From CAYPAU01 sp964408825 (lineage in GTDB: Bacteria; Patescibacteriota; Microgenomatia; Levybacterales; UBA12049): a DNA stretch of 39,990 nucleotides. Below, in pieces: positions 23,473-30,682 of this stretch (positions are counted from its first letter, which is position 1; each line of letters begins with the position of its first letter). The notes under the pieces were generated by a model, which saw only the letters and a program-made list of their open reading frames with translations, did not search any database and was not told the DNA's origin. The stretch spans positions 1 through 39,990 of the forward strand of contig CAYPAU010000005.1 of assembly GCA_964408825.1 (NCBI GenBank), given 5' to 3'. The position numbers were made by a program, and so were the translations under genes.

Positions 23473-24293
23473 TGAGACTTAGGCGATAATATTCCGTAAG
23501 AAAAGTATTCTATGGGAAGAAACGAGAATCCCTTAAATACGCTTAATCTTCTCTGAACCTCAGAGGATGCACCGGTTGAGACAATGACAGACCCCTGAGA
23601 GGGAATATTTGCTCCTGAAACTGCAATATTTGCATTTTTGTAAATCGGCACAATCCTAGCAAGAGCACCATCACTTACACCTATGACATTTTTAAAATTA
23701 AATGACTTTCCCGAAAGAGTGTAGGGAGGACTTACCTTATCAGGTTTACCAAATCCGTTTCCTCCGGCTCTTGAGTCGCAGGGATCAACAGCATATTTTC
23801 GGGAATTGATCGTCGAGGGATCTGAGGGATTTCCTCTGACCAGTATTATCTCAAGCGCTGCCTCATCGCAACCGACATTGGTGTCTCCCCAATAAATTGT
23901 AAGATCCCCACTCCACCTTGAAGCAGTTGTATTCAAAGATCCATCAGGATTATGAGGCATTAGCCATAAATCAATCCCTTCATCCTGCGGAATAATATTC
24001 CCTCCGTTTAAAGGAAGTTCTGATGTCAGAGCAGAAATCAAATTTGTTTTATAATTTGCGCTATTGCTGAAAGATTCGGGAGATCCGATACTTGTATTGA
24101 TCTGAATGGTTTTTTGAATTCCCGCCTCTGCCGCTGCCAAGGCCTGAGCAGAATTTGCCTCCTCCGTTGAGGTCTTAACATTTGTGATACTTTTTGAAAC
24201 GACTGAGAGTCCGATTGTGAGAGAAACGACCATAACCAGTACAACTATGAGAAGCGTTTGTCCTTCTTGTCCAAAATGAATTTTATTTGGCAT
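23469..24293 (-). CDS. PilX-like pilus protein with non-canonical prepilin motif
   Basis: A 274-aa protein with one N-terminal hydrophobic helix (TLLIVVLVMVVSLTIGLSVV) after the short leader MPNKIHFGQEG, then SAQALAAAEAGIQKTI, which is the typical PilX-family N-terminal sequence (minor pilin region). The processing site would be EG|QTLLIV, so residue +1 is Gln instead of Phe and the conserved Glu at +5 is Ile; it may not be processed and packed like a true pilin. The rest is a large Gly/Asn/Ser-rich surface domain. It sits between the PilW-like gene and pilM. Confidence 0.72.
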   Translation of the reverse strand: MPNKIHFGQEGQTLLIVVLVMVVSLTIGLSVVSKSITNVKTSTEEANSAQALAAAEAGIQKTIQINTSIGSPESFSNSANYKTNLISALTSELPLNGGNIIPQDEGIDLWLMPHNPDGSLNTTASRWSGDLTIYWGDTNVGCDEAALEIILVRGNPSDPSTINSRKYAVDPCDSRAGGNGFGKPDKVSPPYTLSGKSFNFKNVIGVSDGALARIVPIYKNANIAVSGANIPSQGSVIVSTGASSEVQRRLSVFKGFSFLPIEYFSYGILSPKSQ

Positions 24294-24355
24294 ATTTTTA
24301 GAGTACCAATCAAGCTTGCCTTATGTCAAGGTCATCAAGACCGACAAACAAACTC

Positions 24356-25747
24356 TTAATAATTTCTGACTGTAATCGAGGTCTGAAAAGAGACAGAGGC
24401 TTGATTTTCAGAAAGAGTGCTGCTGCCTTTTGAGATGTTTGCTAAAGTAAAACTGATTGTTATAGTAGGCGGTGAAACTATGCTTTCCTGCCTGCAGGTA
24501 ATCGAGCAGGAAGTGACGCGAACGGAATTTGTATCAACGAGTTTTGTAGTCAAACCGCCGCTGATTGAGGCTATTTGACCATTTTCATCATCTGCCCCGG
24601 GCGTCCCGGACGCAGGAAGACACGAGAAGATCGTTTGCCCGCCGTCAAATGCTGTTACCTTAATGTACTTATAAGCCGGGGCAGGCGTCGGGGACGGACC
24701 CGGAGTAGGGGAAGGGGTGGGAGTAAGAGTTGGAGTGGGAGTAGGAGTAGAGGTCGGAGTAGGAGTAGAGGTTGGCGGGGGCGGAGTATAATATATTGTT
24801 GCGGTAATTTGATCTATGTAAACACTTAAGCCTGTAGAGGCTTGATCGGCATATAGGGAAACACCAAAATTACTGGCTCTAATCTCAGTAGCGCTCCAAG
24901 ACGTCTCTCCCCAGAGATAAGTACCGCTACCGAAAACAAAAAGCTGATCCGAGGTATTTGAAATTGTCAAAGTCTGGGTATTGCCGGTTATTACTCCGGC
25001 TTTTATAGGAGATATAACAAGACGCACCGATCCGGTATTTACTTTCCCCTCGACCTGAAATGAGATGCCCTCAATGGTTGACCCGTCAGGAACGCTTCCC
25101 GGATCAAGATTAAAGCGGAAATCTGTCCCCTTTAGATAGTGAGTTTCTGCTCCCGGATTTAAGGTCTCTTTACCTGTAGAAACATACTTATTATCGCTAG
25201 TTTTAATTTCCGCAGGCTTATCCCAGTTAATAGTACCCGTTGCTCTGGTTGCAGTTGTTGCAGAATTAGGAAATTTCTGAGTCGAGACTGCGGCAGCGAC
25301 ATCCTGCTTAGGACCAGTCTCTCTTATTCCAAATTTTGGAATTAAACTCGCCAAAAAAGATACAGTCTTCTTCCCCAAATTCCGGAGTCGCAAAGTAAAA
25401 CCCTGAGGCTCTTTTTCTGCAATTTCCTTAGGATTTGAGAATGTGATAGGCGCGGTACAATTTTTTGCATAGCTTTCTACAAGGAGGGGATTCGAATCCA
25501 TGCTTACGCCGTCAAAAGATCTTGAGTACTTTATCATTCTTCCCATCTGCTCAATCGCATAATTCCCGTTTCTTCTTACTGTATCAAGAGAGCTTGCCTT
25601 ATTTGATCCCCGAAGAGAAGAGAAGAGAATTCCAACCACCATACTTCCGATCACCATAACAACAATTATCACAACCAGAAGCTCGATTAGGGTAAACCCA
25701 TTCTTTAATTTAAAATTTGAAATTTTAAATTTTAAATTCATCGTCAT
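24356..25747 (-). CDS. PilW-like prepilin with Pro/Thr-rich linker
   Basis: A 463-aa pseudopilin-type protein. The class III signal is intact (KNG|FTLIELLVVIIVVMVIGSMV). It is unusually long: an N-terminal domain, a beta-sandwich-like middle (TDFRFNLDPGSVPDGSTIEG), then a Pro/Thr repeat linker at about 325-360 and a C-terminal Cys-containing domain. The linker, a run of PT pairs, is like the one at the end of the PBP and suggests a wall- or surface-exposed stalk. The leader peptide is encoded by a heptad array at 25705-25739. It overlaps the PilV-like gene by 4 nt. Confidence 0.82.
   Translation of the reverse strand: MTMNLKFKISNFKLKNGFTLIELLVVIIVVMVIGSMVVGILFSSLRGSNKASSLDTVRRNGNYAIEQMGRMIKYSRSFDGVSMDSNPLLVESYAKNCTAPITFSNPKEIAEKEPQGFTLRLRNLGKKTVSFLASLIPKFGIRETGPKQDVAAAVSTQKFPNSATTATRATGTINWDKPAEIKTSDNKYVSTGKETLNPGAETHYLKGTDFRFNLDPGSVPDGSTIEGISFQVEGKVNTGSVRLVISPIKAGVITGNTQTLTISNTSDQLFVFGSGTYLWGETSWSATEIRASNFGVSLYADQASTGLSVYIDQITATIYYTPPPPTSTPTPTSTPTPTPTLTPTPSPTPGPSPTPAPAYKYIKVTAFDGGQTIFSCLPASGTPGADDENGQIASISGGLTTKLVDTNSVRVTSCSITCRQESIVSPPTITISFTLANISKGSSTLSENQASVSFQTSITVRNY
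25705..25739 (-). repeat. Heptad array encoding the PilW-like leader
   Basis: Five plus-strand units: TTTAATT, TAAAATT, TGAAATT, TTAAATT, TTAAATT (35 nt). Read on the minus strand it encodes most of the prepilin leader (LKFKISNFKLKN). Confidence 0.65.
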
Positions 25748-26271
25748 GGATAGACCGGCGTAATGGGTTTAAAAAAACACGATGTGAGAGAAACCTTATG
25801 CCAAAATTGACTGACACTCGGACACTTTCCGTCTGACCATTTTACAGTAGACGTCACCCTACCGTTATTTGGGACTGCTGGAGTTGGTGTTACGCCGCAT
25901 ACGTTTTGCTCTACTCTTAGTTCTCTGACGAAAATTCCTACGTTTTGGGGGCAACTTTGTCCGGCAGGAAGCGGAGTAGGAACAACGCCTCCCTGGGGAA
26001 GACAGTAGTAATTGCTGTATCCTGAAAAAGTTCCCCAATTTGACTGAGAAGTGTTACGCAGAACATCCAGTCCCTCTTGCGCAAATTGAGTCGCCTGATT
26101 TTGGTTTATTCCGAACTGCTCATTTGAAAGAGATGAGATAACTACCGCAACAATTGCAGACATTATAAGTGTTGCCGCTCCCAGGGCAACCATTACCTCC
26201 AAAAGTGTCTGTCCACTCTGAACTTTTAACAATTTAACAATGTAGCAATTTAACAATTTCTTTTTACTCAT
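25744..26271 (-). CDS. PilV-like minor prepilin
   Basis: A 175-aa protein with the motif SG|QTLLEVMVALGAATLIMSAIV: Gln at +1, Glu at +5 kept. This is like PilV-type minor pilins, which often start QTLLE or QSLLE. The mature domain has four or more Cys residues, which would allow disulphides outside the cell. The leader (KLLNCYIVKLLKV) is encoded by an octad array at 26230-26261. It overlaps both neighbours by 4 nt. Confidence 0.78.
   Translation of the reverse strand: MSKKKLLNCYIVKLLKVQSGQTLLEVMVALGAATLIMSAIVAVVISSLSNEQFGINQNQATQFAQEGLDVLRNTSQSNWGTFSGYSNYYCLPQGGVVPTPLPAGQSCPQNVGIFVRELRVEQNVCGVTPTPAVPNNGRVTSTVKWSDGKCPSVSQFWHKVSLTSCFFKPITPVYP
26230..26261 (-). repeat. Octad array encoding the PilV-like leader
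   Basis: Four plus-strand 8-nt units: CAATTTAA, CAATGTAG, CAATTTAA, CAATTTCT. It is related to the GAATTGTT arrays in pilD by reverse complement. Confidence 0.65.
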
Positions 26272-26831
26272 TTTATGCTCCCGTCCTTTCCTACTGTGAT
26301 TATGGCCGATTGATTGGTCTGTGTATTTTTAATGCCGATCATCCCATATGATCCACCATCAAATATAATTCCTCCTGTTAAAACAGGGAAGGAGAAAGTA
26401 GAGGGACTATTTTCAATACGATAGCCTCCCGGCAATTTTCCTGTCTTTATGGGAGGGGAGACATAGTTTCCGCCGCATCTTACGTCAAGTTCATAATCGG
26501 CATCTTCGGTATTTATGCAAACCCCCGATGAAACCCCCGCAATCTTACATATTTTTACTTGATATCTATCCAATTGATTTGTATTGCACGGAGGGGTCGA
26601 GGGTTTTACCTGAGAGTAGGCTCTTGATTTGCCAAGATTAAGCATTGACTTTATATCGCCTGCGGCTGCATTTAAAGTCTGGGTTCTTGAGAAGGAAACA
26701 AAAGCAGCGACTCCGACTGTTGAGAGGATTGCCAAGATAGAAAAAACTATCATTAGTTCAATCATTGTAAAACCTACTCTTCTTGATTTTTTTAGAAAGA
26801 GGCGTTTTAGATTAAGGGTTCTTAAGTACAT
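26268..26831 (-). CDS. GspH/FimT-like minor prepilin
   Basis: A 187-aa prepilin. The signal VG|FTMIELMIVFSILAILSTVGVAAFVSF is complete, and the following helix (LNAAAGDIKSMLNLGKSRAYS) with a mature beta-rich domain fits GspH/FimT pseudopilins. I prefer the ATG at 26831; an upstream in-frame GTG at 26852 would add seven residues. It overlaps the preceding pilin gene by 20 nt and the PilV-like gene by 4 nt. Confidence 0.8.
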   Translation of the reverse strand: MYLRTLNLKRLFLKKSRRVGFTMIELMIVFSILAILSTVGVAAFVSFSRTQTLNAAAGDIKSMLNLGKSRAYSQVKPSTPPCNTNQLDRYQVKICKIAGVSSGVCINTEDADYELDVRCGGNYVSPPIKTGKLPGGYRIENSPSTFSFPVLTGGIIFDGGSYGMIGIKNTQTNQSAIITVGKDGSIK

Positions 26832-27354
26832 ATTGCCGGTTGGGAGAAACACAAAAAGCAGTTCCAGATATATTTGGGTCTGAGTCGTTCTGATTTTCTA
26901 TACAAGCGGTAAGAGTATAGGATCCGCTTGAGTAGCTATAAATATAGTCACCATAGGTCATAGCATCACCGGAGGAAACATCGTAAACGGATTTATTTGG
27001 ATCACAAGGAGGCTTGGACATATAGGTAGTTGCATTATAGACAGCGGGCGAGGTGGGAGGACAATGAGTAGAGTAAAAAATTGTCTTAAATGAGCTACTG
27101 TCCGGATAGCTTCCTTGATCTGAACGGTAGAATTCAAGGGCCGCTTGAATCTGCCGTAAGTCGGATTTTCTTTGACTGTCTCTTGCTCTTTGTCTTACTC
27201 CGATAAAGTTGGCAAAAAGAACGCTTGCAAGAACTCCGATAATTGCAACTGCAATAAGAAGCTCAATCAGGGTAAAACCAGATCTACAATTGACAATTGA
27301 CAATTGACAATTGACAATTTTTTTGATTTTTGAACGCCACAAGCCTGAATTCAT
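26812..27354 (-). CDS. Type IV prepilin with heptad-repeat-encoded leader
   Basis: A 180-aa prepilin. The cleavage region SG|FTLIELLIAVAIIGVLASVLF is canonical, followed by RARDSQRKSDLRQIQAALEFYRSDQGSYP, a common pattern in minor and major pilins of this group. Two Cys pairs near the C-terminus may form disulphides. The leader is about 27 residues long, and its second half (IVNCQLSIVNC) comes from five tandem ACAATTG-type units (27286-27320). The upstream ATG itself lies in another heptad array. Change in unit number would shift the frame. Confidence 0.85.
   Translation of the reverse strand: MNSGLWRSKIKKIVNCQLSIVNCRSGFTLIELLIAVAIIGVLASVLFANFIGVRQRARDSQRKSDLRQIQAALEFYRSDQGSYPDSSSFKTIFYSTHCPPTSPAVYNATTYMSKPPCDPNKSVYDVSSGDAMTYGDYIYSYSSGSYTLTACIENQNDSDPNISGTAFCVSPNRQYVLKNP
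27286..27320 (-). repeat. Near-perfect heptamer tandem array in a prepilin leader
   Basis: Four exact ACAATTG units followed by ACAATTT, 35 nt, read in the minus-strand frame of the prepilin immediately before the GFTLIEL motif. Confidence 0.95.
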
Positions 27355-27384
27355 AAGTCTTAATTCATAAATCTTAAATCTTAT
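27350..27384 (-). repeat. Heptad array between two prepilin genes
   Basis: Five units: TTCATAA, GTCTTAA, TTCATAA, ATCTTAA, ATCTTAT. The first contains the CAT that is the start codon of the downstream prepilin (27354). The same unit family is at 37601-37628. Confidence 0.8.
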
Positions 27385-27385
27385 G

Positions 27386-28003
27386 TCATGGTGTTATATT
27401 CGCGCTTGTCACACCGTAATTGCACTGAAAACCTGTCCCGCACCCGTCCGCCGTAACCCTCCCGTTTGCATTTGCACATGGGATTGAAGTACATGCTTGG
27501 GTATCAAGACTTCCTCGCTCAAGAGACGCATAGATTGCATAAGATTGTCCATCACTGTATGCCCAATAGGCATAACTTCTTCCAGTTTTTGGATCTTTCG
27601 GGAGTTTTGTTTTGTATGAATCCCAATAACTACCCCAGTTTTGACAACCAGATGGGGGATTGATTCTGTATAGCTCTGTAGCAGAGCATCCAGGAAGTAC
27701 GGCTCCTGTGTTATGTGGAGGATATTTGCCATTATCGTTGTAATATGCCTCAAGAGTCCTTTGAAGTTGGGAAAGATCCGATTTTCTTTGCGAGTCGTTT
27801 GCTTTCTTAAACTGTTCAAGCGGATTAATTATGACTATTACTCCGCTTGTTATAACGCTTAAGACTCCTATTACTATCAGAAGTTCAATAAGAGTAAACC
27901 CAGATGAGTTAGTTGTTCCCCAAAGAAGAGACTTAAAAAAGTTCCCAAAACTAAAAAGGGGCCGAAAGGAATTTTTCCCCCGGGCAGCTTCTTTTTTCCC
28001 CAT
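27386..28003 (-). CDS. Type IV prepilin overlapping the end of pilD
   Basis: A 205-aa prepilin. The motif SG|FTLIELLIVIGVLSVITSGVIVI is canonical, then NPLEQFKKANDSQRKSDLSQLQRTLEAYYNDNGKYPP. The only ATG available is at 28003, giving a leader of about 34 residues (MGKKEAARGKNSFRPLFSFG at its start) and a 127-nt overlap with pilD in another frame. Both are unusual; a shorter leader would need a non-standard start codon. The mature domain resembles the neighbouring pilins, with several Cys. Confidence 0.8.
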   Translation of the reverse strand: MGKKEAARGKNSFRPLFSFGNFFKSLLWGTTNSSGFTLIELLIVIGVLSVITSGVIVIINPLEQFKKANDSQRKSDLSQLQRTLEAYYNDNGKYPPHNTGAVLPGCSATELYRINPPSGCQNWGSYWDSYKTKLPKDPKTGRSYAYWAYSDGQSYAIYASLERGSLDTQACTSIPCANANGRVTADGCGTGFQCNYGVTSANITP

Positions 28004-28752
28004 ATAACTAGTATGATGCCTACTGATGCACCTGTCAAGAACGCCAGATAAAAAGCGCCTACAATAAGTGGGAAGCCAAGAAAAAGTCCCATTAAAAACG
28101 CGAGTTTCACATCCCCAAAGCCCATACCCTTACCTTTTGTAATCAAAAAAAGTATAAGAAGAAAAATAAATGCCCCAAAAGCAGAAAGGAGATAATTGCT
28201 GAATTGTTGAATGGTTAAATTGTTGAAATCAAATGGTAAATGGAAAATGGTAAATGGAAAATGGTAAATTACTGAGACTACGACTGCAGGATAAACGATC
28301 TTATCAGGAATAATTCCATATTTTAAATCAGTAAAAAAAATAACTGTCAAACTCGAGGCAATGAAAAGATAATAGAAAAGATCTATTGTTACATTGCTGA
28401 ATTGTTGAATTGTTAAATTAAATGGAAAATGGAAAATGGCAAATGGCAAATTATTTAGTTTAAGAACATAAAGATAAATGATAATAAATATTAACCCTGT
28501 CAAAATCTCAACCAAGGGGTAGTAAAACGAAATAAGGGAGTGGCAATGCCGGCATTTTCCTTTCAGAATCAAAAAGGACAAGACCGGGATCATATCAAAC
28601 CATCTAAGATTTTTTTTGCAGTTATCACAATAAGATCTTCCTCTAAAAACCTGCTCACCATGAGGAATCCTGTCAACAAGAACGTTTAGAAAACTCCCTA
28701 CACAAACTCCTAGAATAAAGAGAAACAATAGCGCCATGAAACAATTATACAA
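27877..28752 (-). CDS. pilD: Prepilin peptidase with repeat-derived insertions
   Basis: A 291-aa polytopic aspartic protease that cleaves prepilin leaders after Gly and N-methylates residue +1. The cytoplasmic zinc-type cysteines are Cys42, Cys45, Cys67 and Cys70 (CDNC, CRHC). The catalytic aspartates are Asp142 (FFTDLKYGIIPD) and Asp214 (GMGFGDVKL). It is longer than usual because of two near-copies of a repeat-encoded segment: LPFAIFHFPF...LTIQQFSN (102-120) and HFPFTIFHLPF...LTIQQFSN (164-186). Both come from heptad and octad arrays in the DNA. The start at 28752 leaves a short N-terminus before the first span. Confidence 0.92.
   Translation of the reverse strand: MYNCFMALLFLFILGVCVGSFLNVLVDRIPHGEQVFRGRSYCDNCKKNLRWFDMIPVLSFLILKGKCRHCHSLISFYYPLVEILTGLIFIIIYLYVLKLNNLPFAIFHFPFNLTIQQFSNVTIDLFYYLFIASSLTVIFFTDLKYGIIPDKIVYPAVVVSVIYHFPFTIFHLPFDFNNLTIQQFSNYLLSAFGAFIFLLILFLITKGKGMGFGDVKLAFLMGLFLGFPLIVGAFYLAFLTGASVGIILVIWGKKKLPGGKIPFGPFLVLGTFLSLFFGEQLTHLGLLLLNF
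28193..28265 (-). repeat. Octad plus heptad arrays inside pilD (second copy)
   Basis: 28193-28230 carries 8-nt units (TAATTGCT, GAATTGTT, GAATGGTT, AAATTGTT). 28231-28265 carries five 7-nt units (AAATGGT/AAATGGA alternating). Both are read in frame in pilD. Confidence 0.85.
28383..28454 (-). repeat. Octad plus heptad arrays inside pilD (first copy)
   Basis: 28383-28414 has four 8-nt units (CTATTGTT, ACATTGCT, GAATTGTT, GAATTGTT). 28420-28454 has five 7-nt units (AAATGGA twice, AAATGGC twice, AAATTAT). Same order and unit families as at 28193-28265. Confidence 0.85.
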
Positions 28753-28803
28753 GATCTAAGATTTCCGAATTTTATAAAGAAGTTAAATATAAAGGTTTAC
28801 TTA

Positions 28804-28827
28804 TTAGGGTTAAGGTTAAGATTAAGG
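28804..28827 (-). repeat. Hexad array at the end of the major pilin gene
   Basis: Units TTAGGG, TTAAGG, TTAAGA, TTAAGG; the last includes the pilin stop codon (TTA at 28822). A period-6 relative of the other arrays. Confidence 0.5.
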
Positions 28828-29403
28828 GGCAAAAGGAGAGAATGTTCCAGCACCGATTTGTGTAGCAGTTGGATCACCAGATAGGCAGACTATACCTGCT
28901 TTGGCAGCTACGGAGGAATATAGCCAGTATGAATTATCGGAAGCAGTTGCACATTTCTTGTCTTCCGACGCAGACTCCATTCTTGTATAGATAACATAAT
29001 CATCGTCGGTAGCTGCTTCACGAGCATAACAATAATTACTCACCACTGCACCAACTGCTGTTGCATCTATGGCACAAGCAGTAGTATTAAATGACCCTGT
29101 AGAATAGGCAACGGTTGAAGGAAGCGATTTAAGCTCACCTGCAGTCACCAGTGTCTGCAGCCACGTACTGTCTGCAGTGGGTAGAGTGGCATTCTGAGCA
29201 GTGTAATACGCTCCCAAGGCATTCTTAAGCTGGGCAGCTGTAGTTTTTCTGCCTGAGTCTCGGCCTCTCGCCAATTGTTCAAGCGGATTTACTGCCGCGA
29301 TAACCAGGGCTGCGATGACTCCAAGAACTGCGATTACTACGAGAAGTTCAATAAGTGTGAACCCTGGAGATTTCTTAAGAAGTTTGGGCAGTTGAAATTT
29401 CAT
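28822..29403 (-). CDS. Probable major type IV pilin
   Basis: A 193-aa prepilin. A short 14-residue basic leader (KFQLPKLLKKSPG) is cut before FTLIELLVVIAVLGVIAALVI. The mature part is Ala/Thr-rich and mostly small residues, with two or more Cys pairs and no charged repeats, as in an abundant surface subunit. It is the first prepilin after pilC and has its own TTGACA promoter (29414-29442), which supports high, separate expression. Calling it the major pilin is inference. Confidence 0.82.
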   Translation of the reverse strand: MKFQLPKLLKKSPGFTLIELLVVIAVLGVIAALVIAAVNPLEQLARGRDSGRKTTAAQLKNALGAYYTAQNATLPTADSTWLQTLVTAGELKSLPSTVAYSTGSFNTTACAIDATAVGAVVSNYCYAREAATDDDYVIYTRMESASEDKKCATASDNSYWLYSSVAAKAGIVCLSGDPTATQIGAGTFSPFAP

Positions 29404-29413
29404 CTATATATTA

Positions 29414-29442
29414 AGTAGAGCAGAAAAAAAATAACTTGTCAA
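29414..29442 (-). promoter_or_regulatory. Internal promoter for the major pilin
   Basis: Minus strand: TTGACA (29442-29437), a 17-nt spacer and TCTACT (29419-29414), with TGC in front of the -10. It lies 10 nt from the ATG at 29403, so the leader would be about 3 nt. Confidence 0.55.
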
Positions 29443-29457
29443 GGGGGCAAATTGAGG

Positions 29458-29485
29458 CTAATTATTAGTTATTAGTTATTTTACC
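29458..29485 (-). repeat. Heptad array at the pilC stop
   Basis: Units CTAATTA, TTAGTTA, TTAGTTA, TTTTACC. The third contains the pilC stop codon (TTA at 29476). Confidence 0.55.
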
Positions 29486-30681
29486 GAAGAAATTAAACTA
29501 TAAATCGGAGTAATAACAGACACCAGAAGAAATGCCACTCCAGCTCCCAGTGTCACCATAATGGCAGGCTCAAGCGCCGTAGTCAGGGTTTTTACGGTTT
29601 GATCTGTCTCAAATTCAAAATACTCAGACGCCTTAAGAAGAGTCTCATCAAGTTTTCCTGTTTCCTCTCCAATTTTAACAAGCTGTGAAAGAACCGGAGG
29701 AAATAAAGAATAAGACGAAAGCGCCTCTCCGACAGAAACTCCATTTTCAACTTTTCTTGCAACTCCCATAGCCGCATTCTTGTAATGAATATTTCCCAAA
29801 GTATCCGATGCCTGAACCAGGGAGTCAACTACGAGAGTTCCCGATCCTACAAGAAGACTTAAGGTTCTTGAAAATTCGGTGAGGATTATTTTTTTTGAAA
29901 GATTGCCAAAAATTGGTATTTTCAAAGTTAGGTTATCGATAACGAGTCTTCCTGCCTGACTTTTATGCCATCTTCCAAATAGAAAGAGCCCCAAGACCAA
30001 TATACCGATTATAAAAGGCCAGAAAGTTATTAAAAAACCCGACATTCCGATAATCATTTTCGTAGTAAAAGGAAGCTCAACGTCTAGACTCTTGTAAAGC
30101 CCTGATAATTGAGGGATAACAACAGTCATCATTATAACAACAACAAGAATCATAAGAAGAACGACAATAGCAGGATAGGTGAGAGCACCTTTAATGGTTC
30201 TATTTAATTTATCTTGTTTCTCAAGATTTTCTGCCAAGCGCGTCAAGGCTTTATCCAAAAGTCCGGATGATTCGGCGGATTTTACGATTGATACGTAAAT
30301 AGGAGAAAAAACATCGGGGGATTTCGATATCGAAGAAGAAAATGTCTTTCCTTCCTCTATATCCGAAATGATTCCTCCGACAATCTCAATTGTTGACTGA
30401 CTAGTAAATTGCTCCTTGAGTATTTCAAGGGATTTCAAAAGAGTAAGACCAGAGGTAAGCATTGAGGAGAGTTGTCTTGTGAAAAGCATTAGGTCCGAGT
30501 GCTTCACCCGACTAAAAAACGGCAAAAATTTTAATATATTATTTTTATCTTCCGAGAAAACAGTAATTGGCACTAATCCTTTGCTCCTAAGATAGGTTAT
30601 GGATTCGGGGATATCTTTGGCTTCAATAAGCCCTCTTATTATTTTATTGTCCTTTGAAATCGCTTTATATCGAAGTTTCAT
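29476..30681 (-). CDS. pilC: Type IV pilus inner-membrane platform protein
   Basis: A 401-aa protein with two T2SSF domains. FTRQLSSMLTSGLTLLKSLE and FSRTLSLLVGSGTLVVDSLV are the two repeats of the cytoplasmic helical domain; the spans are LTYPAIVVLLMILVVVIMMTVV, WPFIIGILVLGLFLFG and the C-terminal ALEPAIMVTLGAGVAFLLVSVI. I chose the ATG at 30681 (MKLRYKAISKDNK), 1 nt after the pilT stop, over the upstream in-frame start at 30708. It anchors the PilB and PilT motors. Confidence 0.93.
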   Translation of the reverse strand: MKLRYKAISKDNKIIRGLIEAKDIPESITYLRSKGLVPITVFSEDKNNILKFLPFFSRVKHSDLMLFTRQLSSMLTSGLTLLKSLEILKEQFTSQSTIEIVGGIISDIEEGKTFSSSISKSPDVFSPIYVSIVKSAESSGLLDKALTRLAENLEKQDKLNRTIKGALTYPAIVVLLMILVVVIMMTVVIPQLSGLYKSLDVELPFTTKMIIGMSGFLITFWPFIIGILVLGLFLFGRWHKSQAGRLVIDNLTLKIPIFGNLSKKIILTEFSRTLSLLVGSGTLVVDSLVQASDTLGNIHYKNAAMGVARKVENGVSVGEALSSYSLFPPVLSQLVKIGEETGKLDETLLKASEYFEFETDQTVKTLTTALEPAIMVTLGAGVAFLLVSVITPIYSLISSVK

Positions 30682-30682
30682 A

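Noticed and set aside
24485..24512. TTCCTGC/GCAGGAA inverted repeat in the PilW-like gene
   Set aside because: The arms are only 7 bp and the region could be normal coding sequence; not enough to join the palindrome family.
24665..24780. Tandem repeat in the PilW-like gene and an Arg/Gly/Ser-rich plus-strand ORF over it
   Set aside because: It encodes the Pro/Thr linker of the minus-strand protein; the plus-strand ORF is its shadow.
27409..27819. 136-codon minus-strand ORF overlapping a prepilin
   Set aside because: It is an alternative frame of the prepilin gene with no prepilin signal of its own.
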